Below are positions 1-8,989 of a DNA stretch of 64,000 nt, piece after piece. Numbering within the stretch: the stretch's first letter is position 1; each line of letters begins with the position of its first letter. The DNA lies in assembly GCF_016908875.1 (NCBI RefSeq), contig NZ_JAFBES010000004.1, forward strand, positions 1 to 64,000, given 5' to 3'. A model generated the notes under the pieces. It saw only the letters and a list, made by a program, of their open reading frames with translations. It was not told the DNA's origin and ran no database searches. This DNA is from Bacillus ectoiniformans. GTDB taxonomy: Bacteria; Bacillota; Bacilli; Bacillales; Domibacillaceae. A program made the position numbers and the translations under genes.

Positions 1-59
1 TGCATGTATTAGGCACGCCGCCAGCGTTCGTCCTGAGCCAGGATCAAACTCTCCAAAAA
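1..59 (-). rRNA. 16S ribosomal RNA, 5' end (partial)
   Basis: Read on the minus strand this is the universal start of bacterial 16S rRNA, including the 27F primer region AGAGTTTGATCCTGGCTCAG followed by GACGAACGCTGGCGGC. The gene runs off the left edge, so only about 59 bases of the 5' end are present. The exact mature 5' end is estimated from the short T-run before GGAGAG. Confidence 0.97.
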
Positions 60-520
60 GATGTTTGATTGCTCATTTTGACAATTTGCATTGTCGGTTG
101 TTTCATTTAAACGTTGACGTTTATTTTGTTCAGTTTTCAAAGATCAATGTCGGCCAAATGCGACTTTCTTAATTTACCACATTCGACACCTTTTGTCAAA
201 AGCTATTTTAAAAACATCTTATTTTGTTTTTCTTTGTTGGCTTTTGTCTTTCGGACAAGTAATAATATATCACGCTAAAAAAACTTTAGCAAGTGTTTTT
301 CTAAAAAAGTTTTTCTTTTTTCCATTCTATTATTACTTCCCTACCCATTTGCTAGCCTTCGGCGAAAACCCGCTTTATAACAATAGCACAATACAAGCGC
401 GGTTGATAAATTTTCAGCTAAACATTATCAATATAATTTTCACCTCCTCCTGCTTAGAGTTGTATCCTTTCAGTTAATTAATGCTCCATCTTCAATGCGT
501 TTTCCATTCATTCAATTTCT
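60..520 (-). other. rRNA operon leader and promoter region
   Basis: This stretch carries no convincing gene. It is the AT-rich upstream region of the minus-strand rRNA operon. It holds one clear promoter (264-292), a short hairpin just downstream of it (TTGTC/GACAA around 245-260), and a leader reaching the 16S start. A stop-free plus-strand stretch at 193-477 has no good ribosome site and is not called as a gene. Confidence 0.75.
264..292 (-). promoter_or_regulatory. Probable rRNA operon sigma-A promoter
   Basis: On the minus strand there is a -35 box TTGCTA, a 17-base spacer and a -10 box TATATT, followed about 200 bases later by the 16S gene. The spacing is ideal for sigma-A. The region further upstream (about 380-440) may hold a second promoter, but I could not define one with confidence. 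Confidence 0.65.
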
Positions 521-523
521 ATA

Positions 524-560
524 TATAAAAAAGAAGCCTAGCATCATTTCTAGGCTTCTT
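524..560 (-). terminator. Intrinsic terminator of the EamA pseudogene
   Basis: An 11-bp stem (CTAGGCTTCTT paired with AAGAAGCCTAG) with an 8-base loop is followed on the minus strand by a U-run. The stem includes the stop codon of the EamA gene. Confidence 0.85.
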
Positions 561-1485
561 CTTTTTCAGATTTGCTGCTCCAAAGGTTCATTTTTTGATT
601 CAGCAAATTTTTTATCCTTTTATGAACTCCCATAAATAACAAAATACCTATTATGACCACCGCTCCACCTATAAGCTGAGTTCGAATAATCTTTTCGCCC
701 AAAAGCCACCATGCCAAGAAACCCGCGCCAACAGGTTCGAATAAGATCGCCATGGAGATGGCAGATGTACTTATTTATTTTAAAGACCAATTGAATAAAG
801 TATGTCCGAGCAGATTCGGAATCAATGCTAATAACAAGAAATAAATCCAGTCTTCAGCCGGAAAAGGATAGAGCTTTTCTTTTTTTATAAGTACATAGAT
901 AAATAAAACAACAGCACTGTTAAAATAAACAATAAACGTATAAGTCATCAAGGACATTCTTTTTCTAATTGTTTGCCCAAATAATAAGTAACCTGTTATT
1001 AGTGCACAGGCTAAGAGCGCGAGTATATCTCCATATAGAGCTTGTCCGCTTATTTGAAAGTCGCCCCAGCTAATGATCACACTGCCTGCAATGGCCACTC
1101 CCCCGCCAACCACAGCCGCAAGAGAAAACTTTTCTTTAAAAAGAAAATAGGTGCCTGCGAATGCAAAAAGCGGCTGCAGCGTAACTAAAACAGTAGAACT
1201 AGTAACAGAGGTGTAATTTAGCGATTCAAACCATAAAATAAAATGGAACGCTAAAAAAGAGCCCGAAATGAATGAGAATAGCCAATCTCTTTTAGATATA
1301 TCTTTTAATTCTCCTCTATATTTTAAAAGGAAGACAGGGAGCATAAGCATAACAGTAAAGAATAATCGGTAAAAAGCAATGACACCCGATTCAGCTGAAG
1401 AGAATTTCACTAAAACAGCGGATGTAGAGACAGACATTACACCAATCATTAAAATTAAATAGGGATTCACTTTTGGTCTTTCCAT
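550..1485 (-). pseudogene. EamA/DMT-family transporter interrupted by an in-frame stop
   Basis: This is a drug/metabolite-transporter (EamA, 10-TM) family permease of about 310 codons. Residues 1-236 and a downstream 67-residue piece lie in the same frame. They are separated by a single TAA at 775-777, where the family would be expected to have an ordinary residue; the text reads SLK-stop-ISTSAISMAILFEP. There is no frameshift. The 3' piece has an internal ATG (753) but no ribosome site. The stop truncates the second EamA repeat and probably inactivates the protein, unless it is a sequencing error or is read through. The substrate cannot be inferred. Confidence 0.85.
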
Positions 1486-1592
1486 TCTTGTTCACCTTCT
1501 ATAGGAAGTTGTTTTTTTAAAATAGGTTTTTTAATTCGTCTATATTCTATATAATTAATATAATTTTTCGGTTAAAGAGAGCGGGTGTTTAT

Positions 1593-2291
1593 ATGGAATG
1601 GATATACGAATACGAAATCATGCTTAAGCTAGGACTATCCGCTATTTTAGGGCTAGTAATCGGGCTTGAACGCGAATTAAAGAGAAAGCCCGTCGGACTG
1701 AAAACAAGTTTAGTTATTTCTATTGTAAGCTGTTTGCTCACGATCGTTTCGATTGAATCTGCCTATAAATCGCCAGGAAGTGATGAAGTGAATATCACGA
1801 TGGATCCACTGCGATTAGCTGCCCAAATTATTTCCGGTGTCGGATTTTTAGGTGCAGGGGTGATTCTGCACAGAGCAAATGACAGCATTTCGGGATTAAC
1901 TACAGCCGCCATGATTTGGGGAGCTGCAGGAATAGGTGTTGTCGTAGGCGCAGGCTTTTATTTAGAAGCCATCGCAGGTCTTGCTTTAATTATTTTCAGT
2001 GTTGAAATTGTACCAATTGCTTTTAGAGTATACGGACCTAGCAGCCTGCAGGAGAAAAGTTTACTAATTAAAATGACAGTGAAAAACAAAGACTTTATTA
2101 ATGACGTCATCGAAAAGATTGAAAATGAACATATTTCAGTGGCTCGCCTTCGCATTAAAGATTTAAAGAAAGAGCATACCCATTTGCTTGAATTGAAGGT
2201 TTCTGTTCATTTTAAAAGACGGACAACGGAAGTCTATTACACCATCTCAGAAATGCCCCATATTGAGAATATTGAAATTGAAAGTTTATAA
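1593..2291 (+). CDS. MgtC/SapB family membrane protein
   Basis: This 232-residue protein has the MgtC architecture: four to five hydrophobic segments in residues 8-150, with the family signature GLVIGLERELKRKPVGLKT near residue 20 and ISGVGFLGAGVI near residue 80. A soluble ACT-like C-terminal part occupies about residues 155-230. MgtC-type proteins are linked to Mg2+ limitation and to ATP synthase or membrane-potential control, and SapB is the B. subtilis member. The role here is inferred from family only. It stands alone, divergent from the EamA pseudogene, with a GAGCGGGTG ribosome site. Confidence 0.85.
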   Translation: MEWIYEYEIMLKLGLSAILGLVIGLERELKRKPVGLKTSLVISIVSCLLTIVSIESAYKSPGSDEVNITMDPLRLAAQIISGVGFLGAGVILHRANDSISGLTTAAMIWGAAGIGVVVGAGFYLEAIAGLALIIFSVEIVPIAFRVYGPSSLQEKSLLIKMTVKNKDFINDVIEKIENEHISVARLRIKDLKKEHTHLLELKVSVHFKRRTTEVYYTISEMPHIENIEIESL

Positions 2292-2408
2292 AATGACTAT
2301 TTAACCAAATTTTTCAGTATTTTCTTGTTGCAGGCATATTTTTCAGTAAATCGGGAATACATATATACACTTATCCACTTATAAAAAGAGAAAGGGGAAA
2401 ATGTATAT

Positions 2409-2573
2409 ATGACAACTAAATGGGTACGATTAGCTGGAGGGTCCATATTAGGAACCACAATCATTGCTTCAATGATTCTTACAAGCTGCGGCCAGGATTC
2501 GGCTGACATGAAAGCTGAAAAAACATCCGTCATTTCCGATGTAGACCAAAAAGAAAGTGAACTTATTCAATAA
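2409..2573 (+). CDS. Small predicted lipoprotein (54 aa)
   Basis: A short reading frame starts at ATG 2409 behind the strong ribosome site GAAAGGGG. It encodes 54 residues. The N-terminus has a basic start (TTKWVR), a hydrophobic stretch and an LTSC lipobox at residues 23-26, followed by a short acidic tail (Q-D-S-A-D and further acidic residues). This predicts a small membrane-anchored lipoprotein. A terminator follows directly, so it is a single-gene unit. I do not recognise the family. Confidence 0.7.
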   Translation: MTTKWVRLAGGSILGTTIIASMILTSCGQDSADMKAEKTSVISDVDQKESELIQ

Positions 2574-2586
2574 ACCATTATTCGCT

Positions 2587-2628
2587 AAAGCCATGCTGCC
2601 CGCTTCAAATGAGCAGCGCGGCTTTTTT
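2587..2628 (+). terminator. Terminator after the small lipoprotein gene
   Basis: An AAAGCC...GGCTTT stem extended by GCTGC/GCAGC is followed by a run of T. Confidence 0.7.
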
Positions 2629-2696
2629 GCTTTCCTAAAGAAAATAAATTCATGTACACTTATTTCAGACCAATAATTGATAAGGGAGTGCTGCAA

Positions 2697-2939
2697 GTGT
2701 TTTATAAATTGACGAAAGATCAGCAAACCAGAATGATTGCTGATATTCAAGAATTCTTTATTCAAGAAAGAGAAGAAGATATCTCAGAATTTGCCGCTGA
2801 ACGTGTGTTAGATTTTGTTAAGGAATCATTAGCCCCTCACTTTTATAATGCGGCCGTTACCGATGCTAAGCATGTAGTTGAGCAGCAGTTCTCTTCACTT
2901 GAAGATGAAATTCTTACACTGGAGCGTCCAACTAAGTAA
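2697..2939 (+). CDS. DUF2164 family protein
   Basis: This small soluble protein of 80 residues matches the DUF2164 pattern: KLTKDQQ at the N-terminus, an acidic helix FFIQEREEDISEFAAERVLDF, then YNAAVTDAKHVVEQ. Its function is unknown. The start is set at GTG 2697, because AGGGAGTG lies 6-8 bases upstream; an ATG 45 bases earlier has no ribosome site. The chosen length fits the usual family size. Confidence 0.8.
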   Translation: MFYKLTKDQQTRMIADIQEFFIQEREEDISEFAAERVLDFVKESLAPHFYNAAVTDAKHVVEQQFSSLEDEILTLERPTK

Positions 2940-3012
2940 TTCCTCACTAAATTTAGCACACCCTCACACTTGCGAGAAGGTGCTCATACAATAAACAAAA
3001 AAGGAGCACCTG

Positions 3013-3207
3013 ATGAATCCTCCATTTTCAGATTTGATTGATGAGGTACTGCCTTTACTTGATATACTAACGATTTTTCTTTTAGAGGATGATCCAATCA
3101 TCGGAATTGTTCTCGTCGCCATACTGCGTGCAATTACAAAAGATAAAATCGTTAAATTATCATTCATACTATTAATCATTGTGCTCGGCGTCAGTCAAAA
3201 GGAATAA
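3013..3207 (+). CDS. Small hydrophobic protein (64 aa), unknown
   Basis: Encodes 64 residues behind an excellent ribosome site (AAAAGGAGCACCTG then ATG). The central and C-terminal parts are hydrophobic, with probable membrane segments around residues 13-40 and 47-60, separated by the charged TKDK. I do not recognise a family. The strong ribosome site and the terminator right after it support a real gene. Confidence 0.6.
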   Translation: MNPPFSDLIDEVLPLLDILTIFLLEDDPIIGIVLVAILRAITKDKIVKLSFILLIIVLGVSQKE

Positions 3208-3227
3208 AACTTGATACGTAGACATAG

Positions 3228-3280
3228 AAAAACCTCTCAAAAGGGCTTCGCTTCTCAACGCGTCCTTTCGAGAGGTTTTT
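3228..3280. terminator. Bidirectional terminator between the 64-aa gene and tRNA-Ala
   Basis: A long stem AAAAACCTCTC paired with GAGAGGTTTTT, extended inward by further pairs, has A- and T-runs on opposite sides. It can serve both the plus-strand small gene and the minus-strand tRNA. Confidence 0.85.
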
Positions 3281-3294
3281 CAATTTGTTCAATA

Positions 3295-3367
3295 TGGAGC
3301 ATAGCGGGCTCGAACCGCTGACCTCTACACTGCCAGTGTAGCGCTCTCCCAGCTGAGCTAATGCCCC
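3295..3367 (-). tRNA. tRNA-Ala (anticodon GGC)
   Basis: On the minus strand the acceptor arm GGGGCAT pairs with ATGCTCC. The D-loop is typical (AGCTCAGCTGGGAGAGC), the anticodon loop is CTGGCAG on a five-pair stem, and the T-arm contains GGTTCGAGCC. The anticodon GGC reads alanine codons. The 3' CCA is not encoded. It stands as a single tRNA gene rather than in a cluster. Confidence 0.96.
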
Positions 3368-3484
3368 TCTTTTTTGACTCTAATGAATATTATAGGCAAT
3401 TTTTAAAAAATGGCAATAGTTTTTGTTTCACTTTTTCAAAAAAAGGGGATAATGAGTAGGCAAATAGAAAGGAGGGCAATTCCC

Positions 3485-4477
3485 TTGCTGCAAAATATTT
3501 ACTATAAATTCGTTGAAGCGCCTATCTTAGTACGGATTTTTGGAATGGCTATTTTTTCTATATTCATTTTTGGAACGGCTATTCATTATATTGAACCTCA
3601 AACATTCCCTTCTATTTTTGAAGGTATTTGGTGGGCAGTTGTCACTGCTTCTACTGTAGGTTTTGGAGACTATACACCTGAAACTTTCGCAGGAAGACTA
3701 GTAGGAATCGGTCTGATTTTTGCTGGCGCCGGCTTTTTAGCAGCCTATTACATAAATTTAGCCGCAGCCGCTGTTACTTCCCAAAACGCCTTGCGTGAAG
3801 GAAAATCAGAATACACACATAATAACCATCTAGTCATAGTGGGCTGGAATGAGCGGTCAAAAGAGATTATTGACCAGATTAAGAAATCGCCTGTCGCTCG
3901 GCATATTGTCCTGATTGATTATACATTGGAAGAAAATCCTTATCCTGAAAAAGTCGTACACTTCATTAAAGGATCGCCATTTAAGGATGACACAATGCGT
4001 AAAGCAAGATTGCCGCATGCCAAATTCGCATTAATCACCGCTGATCCTAATATGAATGAAGGACAAGCGGACATGAATTCAATTTTAACGCTCGTCGCCA
4101 TGAAGGGCTGCAACCCAGATCTGTATTGTGTGGTCGAAATCCTGACAAAAGATCAAGTCATTAATGCAGAAAGAGCTGGAGCTGACGAAGTTATTGAAAC
4201 AAACCGTTATGCAAGTTCCGTCATGCTGAACAGCATTTATTTTGAAGAGGTGTCCGATACACTTATTCATCTCTTAGACCCTTTAAATGGCGGACATTTA
4301 AAAGCTTTGGAGCTTGAACCAAAGTGGATCGGGTTGTCGTTTCAGCAGCTTTCTTCAATCCTTTTAAAGGATAGAATCTTATTGATTGGCATTCAAAGAG
4401 GAGAGGAAATTCACATTAATCCTCCCCTTGATTTCCATATCGAATCATCAGACACACTTTTAGTTATTCAGCCATAA
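3485..4477 (+). CDS. yugO: Potassium channel protein, YugO-type
   Basis: This protein of about 330 residues has two membrane helices flanking a pore loop with the K+ selectivity filter TVGFGD (residues 57-62). A cytoplasmic RCK module follows, with a TrkA-N Rossmann domain starting at HLVIVGWNE (about residue 115) and a TrkA-C domain at the end. This is the architecture of the B. subtilis YugO channel, which is involved in K+ efflux and electrical signalling in biofilms. The start is TTG 3485, preceded by GAAAGGAGG at good spacing. Upstream ATGs (3410, 3452) have weaker sites. The 3' end overlaps convergent yugN by 14 bases. Confidence 0.88.
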   Translation: MLQNIYYKFVEAPILVRIFGMAIFSIFIFGTAIHYIEPQTFPSIFEGIWWAVVTASTVGFGDYTPETFAGRLVGIGLIFAGAGFLAAYYINLAAAAVTSQNALREGKSEYTHNNHLVIVGWNERSKEIIDQIKKSPVARHIVLIDYTLEENPYPEKVVHFIKGSPFKDDTMRKARLPHAKFALITADPNMNEGQADMNSILTLVAMKGCNPDLYCVVEILTKDQVINAERAGADEVIETNRYASSVMLNSIYFEEVSDTLIHLLDPLNGGHLKALELEPKWIGLSFQQLSSILLKDRILLIGIQRGEEIHINPPLDFHIESSDTLLVIQP

Positions 4478-4871
4478 GTATCTTTTCTGCTTGCTTCAAT
4501 AGGCGCTTTCCGACGGCAATATACTCCTCTGGAAAGCTCGCATCAGGATCTTGCGGCTCAGAGAATTGATTAAAGGATCCGCTAAAACTTCCGGTAGAGG
4601 CATTATCATCAAGGCCAATTTGGTATTTATGAGCGAGCAGGAACGGGCAGTCAAATTGCACCATAACACCCGGGGTATCCAATTGTCCGTCTATCGCCGA
4701 AAAAGGCAAACGTAAAAATTGATACCCTACCTCATCGTCCATCTTATAATCGAATGAGCCATGGTCATAGTCCCAATTACCGCCAATCGAATAGCCGATT
4801 GGCTTTAATTTTTGTTCCAGTTCATATAAATTGAACTGTTTTCCTTCTAAAGCAGATTCTAATTTAATCAT
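4464..4871 (-). CDS. yugN: YugN family protein
   Basis: This 135-residue soluble protein matches the YugN family, which has unknown function. It contains GYSIGGNWDYDHGSFDYK in the N-terminal third and an acidic C-terminal helix (EEYIAVGKRLLKQAEKIL). The ribosome site AAAGGGG precedes ATG 4871. It sits tail to tail with yugO, as in B. subtilis. Confidence 0.85.
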   Translation of the reverse strand: MIKLESALEGKQFNLYELEQKLKPIGYSIGGNWDYDHGSFDYKMDDEVGYQFLRLPFSAIDGQLDTPGVMVQFDCPFLLAHKYQIGLDDNASTGSFSGSFNQFSEPQDPDASFPEEYIAVGKRLLKQAEKILMAE

Positions 4872-4950
4872 GGTTTCTACCCCTTTCTTATAGGAGTAGT
4901 ATTCCCAAACATACGAAAAAACCCCTGCGGAATTCCTTATTGCGCCTCTT

Positions 4951-5700
4951 TTACATATACCAAATCAATTCTTTTTTCATGATTTTCCCTTTTTTACTTT
5001 TCTCGTTTATCACTTTCCATTCTTGTTTATCACTTACTACTTCAAAAATTGTATTTGTTCCATCCGCTCTTTTAAAAAGGATATAGCCGCTATCACCAAG
5101 AATAAAAGTTACGGGATCAATCACGTTTTTATACGGCGGGTGGATCTCAGGGTTTAAAATGTTCACAATGATTGATTCAGTAATTTTAGCTAAGGATTGA
5201 TATTCTTTTTGTTTTTCTGCTTTATATTGAAGCTGTGAATCATTATATTCTTCGTATGACTCTAAGTTTAAATCGAACGATTGTTTGATCTCTGAAATAA
5301 CCTCTGCATAAAACTGTGTCGTTTTTCTTTCCTCTTCATCTCCTTCATGGTCGTAGTCCATTCGTTTAATTCCCATCGGACTTATATCAAAGGTCATCGT
5401 TTCTTTCCCATAAGGCGGGTTATGAGCATGTTCGAAAGTATATACTTTAACAATTACTTTAAAATTAAATTCACCTTCTCCGCTTCTCTCAATACTTACT
5501 AATTTTGCATCATATAAACCATATGATTTTGGGTATCCATAATAATTGATGACTCCTTCTGAAATATAAGGAGAGAGCGACGTTAACAATGTCTCATAAA
5601 GCAATGGATCATCCACACTTTTCTCCTTTGCTTTAATTACATAGGGTTGAACAAGAAAGATGAATAAGCAGATCCAGATAACCAAATATTTTTTCTTCAT
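4951..5700 (-). CDS. Secreted DUF3888-type protein
   Basis: Encodes 249 residues with an N-terminal signal peptide or anchor (MKKKYLVIWICLFIFLVQP). A DUF3888-like domain follows, recognised by SLSPYISEGVINYYG and the later FNFKVIVKVYTFEHAHNPPYG. The C-terminal part is acidic, then beta-rich. Function is unknown; it is predicted extracytoplasmic. It occupies the place of yugM between yugN and pgi, so it may be a local replacement. Confidence 0.65.
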   Translation of the reverse strand: MKKKYLVIWICLFIFLVQPYVIKAKEKSVDDPLLYETLLTSLSPYISEGVINYYGYPKSYGLYDAKLVSIERSGEGEFNFKVIVKVYTFEHAHNPPYGKETMTFDISPMGIKRMDYDHEGDEEERKTTQFYAEVISEIKQSFDLNLESYEEYNDSQLQYKAEKQKEYQSLAKITESIIVNILNPEIHPPYKNVIDPVTFILGDSGYILFKRADGTNTIFEVVSDKQEWKVINEKSKKGKIMKKELIWYM

Positions 5701-5785
5701 AAGATCCCCACCCGATTAATGTCTTACTTTTAAAATCTCCCCTAAAAAAGAAACGATACATAGACAATTATCTATAGCAAAAACA

Positions 5786-5821
5786 CAAAAAACACATGGA
5801 TAGTAAACCCCATGTGTTTTT
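5786..5821 (-). terminator. Terminator, upstream of the DUF3888 gene and downstream of pgi
   Basis: An AACACATGG/CCATGTGTT stem is followed on the minus strand by a T-rich run. It lies about 55 bases past the pgi stop. Confidence 0.8.
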
Positions 5822-5877
5822 GCTAAAGCTTTGTTATTTATAATCTAAACTGAATTTACTGCTGTTCGCAAAATGAT

Positions 5878-7227
5878 TTATTTCAATCGCTTCTCAAGTT
5901 CCGCTTTCTTCTCTTCGAATCCAGGCTTGCCTAATAGGGCAAACATATTGACTTTATAAGCCTCTACACCTGGCTGATCAAACGGATTCACTCCTAGCAG
6001 GTATCCGCTAATCGCACAAGCTTTTTCAAAGAAATACACAAGGTACCCGAAAGAATACGCATCCATTGCTGGAATCGTCACAATTAAATTCGGCACGCCA
6101 CCATCCGTATGAGCGAGCATCGTCCCTTCAAATGCTTTATTATTAACGAAATCGACGCTTTTACCAGCCAAATAGTTCAGACCGTCTAAGTCGTTATCTT
6201 CCGCTTCAATCGTTAACTCATGACGAGGATTCTCCACCTTAATGATCGTTTCAAAAAGGTCGCGGCGTCCCTCTTGAACATATTGCCCCATAGAATGCAG
6301 ATCTGTAGAGAAATTAGCTGACGCAGGGAATATTCCTTTTTGGTCCTTCCCTTCACTTTCGCCAAACAGCTGCTTCCACCATTCCGCAAAATACTGCAGG
6401 CCTGGTTCATAATTAATCAGCATTTCAATCGTTTTCCCTTTGTTATAAAGCACGTTGCGAACAGCCGCATATTGATAGGCAATATTGTTTTCAAGCTCTG
6501 ACTCGCTGAAATCCTCACTTGCCTGTCTCGCTCCGTTCATCATCTCTTCAATGTTTACGCCGCTAACCGCGATCGGCAATAATCCTACAGCGGTTAATAC
6601 GGAATAGCGCCCTCCGACATCATCGGGAATAATAAAGGATTCATATCCTTCTTCAGATGCTAATGTATGAAGCGCACCTTTCGCCTTGTCTGTCGTAGCA
6701 AAAATACGGGCTTTTGCTTCTTCTTTTCCGTATTTCTCTTCAAGAAGCTTGCGGAAAATACGAAAAGCAAGTGCTGGTTCAGTTGTCGTTCCTGATTTAG
6801 AGATTACGTTTACAGACCAGTCTTTACCTTCCACCAAATCCATGACATCTTTCATGTAGCTGGAACTAATATTATTTCCAACAAACACGACTTGAGGCGT
6901 TTGTCTTTGCTCTTTCGATAAAGAGTTATAGAAGCTGTGATTAAGCATTTCAATTGCTGCACGCGCGCCAAGGTAAGAGCCGCCAATCCCAACAACTAAA
7001 AGCACACCTGAATCACTTTTAATTTTCTCAGCTGCTTTTTGAATGCGTGAAAATTCTTCTTTGTCATAATCAGATGGCAGGTCGATCCAACCTAAAAAGT
7101 CATTGCCCTGCCCTGTTTTTTCATGGAGTGAATGGTGTGCCACCTTTACTGCATCCTGCAAATACTCCACTTCATGTTCACCAAAAAACGAAAGTGCTTT
7201 TGAGTAGTCAAATTGAATATGGGTCAT
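5878..7227 (-). CDS. pgi: Glucose-6-phosphate isomerase
   Basis: This 449-residue enzyme interconverts glucose-6-phosphate and fructose-6-phosphate in glycolysis and gluconeogenesis. Family motifs are present in order: [16 protein letters not shown] (phosphate binding, about residue 81), [13 protein letters not shown] (about 144), [11 protein letters not shown] (about 206), catalytic Glu in FGESEGK, His in DLHSMGQY, and the C-terminal Lys in [10 protein letters not shown]. Length is normal for Bacillus Pgi. ATG 7227 follows GCGGAGG. Gene order with yugN and yugJ matches B. subtilis. Confidence 0.97.
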   Translation of the reverse strand: MTHIQFDYSKALSFFGEHEVEYLQDAVKVAHHSLHEKTGQGNDFLGWIDLPSDYDKEEFSRIQKAAEKIKSDSGVLLVVGIGGSYLGARAAIEMLNHSFYNSLSKEQRQTPQVVFVGNNISSSYMKDVMDLVEGKDWSVNVISKSGTTTEPALAFRIFRKLLEEKYGKEEAKARIFATTDKAKGALHTLASEEGYESFIIPDDVGGRYSVLTAVGLLPIAVSGVNIEEMMNGARQASEDFSESELENNIAYQYAAVRNVLYNKGKTIEMLINYEPGLQYFAEWWKQLFGESEGKDQKGIFPASANFSTDLHSMGQYVQEGRRDLFETIIKVENPRHELTIEAEDNDLDGLNYLAGKSVDFVNNKAFEGTMLAHTDGGVPNLIVTIPAMDAYSFGYLVYFFEKACAISGYLLGVNPFDQPGVEAYKVNMFALLGKPGFEEKKAELEKRLK

Positions 7228-7316
7228 TTAAAAACCTCCGCTCTTCTTTTTCCACTTTACTTTAACGAAAGTGACCTTGTTTAGCAAGCAAAGCCTTCAC
7301 CTGAAAGGATAAAAAC

Positions 7317-7357
7317 AAAAATATACGGGGCGCCTATAAGGCACCTCGTATATTTTT
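7317..7357 (-). terminator. Terminator after yugJ
   Basis: A long stem AAATATACG...CGTATATTT with a GGTGCC/GGCGCC core is followed by T on the minus strand. Confidence 0.85.
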
Positions 7358-7363
7358 CACTCT

Positions 7364-8527
7364 TTATAATGAAGCGGTCAAGATGGACATGACATCTTCT
7401 TTATTCAATTTATTAAAGTTGCCGAACTCTCCATTAAACAGCGTTTTATCCGCAATATCACTTAAACGGCTGTCATCAATTTGATAATCCGCAAGACGTT
7501 CAGGAGCACCAAGGCTTGACCAAAACTTGCGCAATGCTTCGATGCCTTCAAGTCCAACCTCTTTGTCTGATTTGCCTTCTGCTTCGATTCCGAATACACG
7601 AACAGCCAGTTGTTTAAAGCGTTTCGGGTTGACATCAATGTTGTGCTTCATCCAGTTAGGGTACAAGATCGCAAGACCGCCCGCATGAGGGATATCATAA
7701 ACGGCCGATACAGCATGCTCAATATTATGACTTGCCCAATCGCCGCGGTAGCCCATTTGCAGCATGCCATTTAATGCGATGGTGCCTGCGTACATAATCG
7801 TTTCACGATGCTCGTAGCTTTCTAGATCTTCTAACAATTTTGGTGCTGTTTCCATCACTGTTAACAGAGTGGATTCACACATGCGATCCTGCAGCGGTGT
7901 TTGATCGGTGTTGTGGAAATATTGTTCTAGAATATGCGTCATCATATCTACCATGCCATATACCGTATGATCTCTAGGAACAGTAGTCGTATAAGATGGA
8001 TCACATATAGAAAACTTAGGGAAGACAAGCGGACTGCCCCAGCCTAGTTTCTCCTGCGTTTCCCAGTTCGTAATAACTGACCCAGAGTTCATTTCAGATC
8101 CTGTTGCCGCAAGCGTTAATACCGTTCCGAACGGCAAGGCTGATTCAACAGGCGCTTTCTTCGTAATTAGATCCCAAACATCTCCATCATACTTCGCGCC
8201 GGCAGCTACTGCTTTTGTGCAATCAATAACACTTCCGCCGCCGACCGCCAAAATAAAGTTGATCTCTTCTTGCTTGCATATTTCTACCCCGCGTTTAACC
8301 GTTGATAAACGAGGATTAGGTTCGACGCCTGCTAATTCAAAGACCTCGGCACCCGCTTGATTTAATTGGTCAAAAACTTGATCGTATAGGCCGCTTTTCT
8401 TTACACTTCCGCCGCCATATACCAACAGCACTTTCTTTCCATATGAAGAAAGTTCACCCTTTAGGCTTTCTAATGTATCTTTTCCAAAAATCCACTTCAC
8501 TGGATTGTAGTAAACGAATGTATTCAT
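7364..8527 (-). CDS. yugJ: Iron-containing (butanol) alcohol dehydrogenase, YugJ-type
   Basis: This group III Fe-dependent NAD(P)H alcohol dehydrogenase has 387 residues, the same length as B. subtilis YugJ. Visible motifs are the nucleotide-binding [25 protein letters not shown], and the metal-ligand histidines in [10 protein letters not shown] and [19 protein letters not shown]. The predicted reaction is reduction of short aldehydes to alcohols. The start is placed at ATG 8527 (MNTFVYYNP), because GAGGAGGATGATCGCA precedes it directly; an upstream in-frame extension of 22 codons has no site. Confidence 0.92.
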   Translation of the reverse strand: MNTFVYYNPVKWIFGKDTLESLKGELSSYGKKVLLVYGGGSVKKSGLYDQVFDQLNQAGAEVFELAGVEPNPRLSTVKRGVEICKQEEINFILAVGGGSVIDCTKAVAAGAKYDGDVWDLITKKAPVESALPFGTVLTLAATGSEMNSGSVITNWETQEKLGWGSPLVFPKFSICDPSYTTTVPRDHTVYGMVDMMTHILEQYFHNTDQTPLQDRMCESTLLTVMETAPKLLEDLESYEHRETIMYAGTIALNGMLQMGYRGDWASHNIEHAVSAVYDIPHAGGLAILYPNWMKHNIDVNPKRFKQLAVRVFGIEAEGKSDKEVGLEGIEALRKFWSSLGAPERLADYQIDDSRLSDIADKTLFNGEFGNFNKLNKEDVMSILTASL

Positions 8528-8660
8528 TGCGATCATCCTCCTCGACATTATTATTATAGAAATGAGGAGTTTTATCAAAAATTTTGACTCCAATTAGATT
8601 GGAATAAATTTTTATCAATGAAGAATACTAGGAAAGAAGTAGAGAAAGGAGGAGTAAAAA

Positions 8661-8894
8661 ATGAGTGGACTTCAGCGTTTTGCGCTTGCGTTAACCATTA
8701 TTGGAGCAATTAACTGGGGGCTGATTGGACTATTTAAGTTTGATTTAGTTGCTGCTATATTCGGTGGCCAAACATCCGGCCTGTCACGAATCATTTATAC
8801 GCTTGTCGGACTTGCCGGCCTAATCAACTTAGGTTTATTGTTTAAACCTGACAAAGAAGTGCGTCACAACAGAGAACCCGTACCAAATGCATAA
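8661..8894 (+). CDS. yuzA: DUF378 membrane protein YuzA
   Basis: This 77-residue protein has two membrane helices (about residues 8-30 and 40-60) and the DUF378 signature INWGLIGLFKFDLVAAIFGG. Its function is unknown. It follows AAAGGAGGAG and keeps its B. subtilis position next to yugJ, on the opposite strand. Confidence 0.88.
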   Translation: MSGLQRFALALTIIGAINWGLIGLFKFDLVAAIFGGQTSGLSRIIYTLVGLAGLINLGLLFKPDKEVRHNREPVPNA

Positions 8895-8924
8895 TTAGAA
8901 TGAATGGATAGTTGTAAAACAAAC

Positions 8925-8948
8925 AGGCCGGTGACTAGTCACCGGCCT
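8925..8948. terminator. Perfect palindromic bidirectional terminator
   Basis: A 24-bp perfect palindrome (half-site AGGCCGGTGACT) lies between the convergent ends of yuzA and rocG. Flanking A- and T-runs are short. Confidence 0.7.
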
Positions 8949-8989
8949 ACTATATGAGGCTTACTATTTTGCTGGTTTTCTGAATCTAA

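Noticed and set aside
193-477. 94-codon plus-strand frame upstream of the 16S gene
   Set aside because: It lies over the rRNA promoter and leader, is rich in Phe/Leu from T-runs and has no ribosome site.
550-1485. Frameshift in the EamA gene
   Set aside because: Both halves are in the same frame; only a stop codon interrupts them.
5878-7265. Additional small frames inside pgi on both strands
   Set aside because: They lie entirely within or opposite a full-length glucose-6-phosphate isomerase and show no independent start signals.
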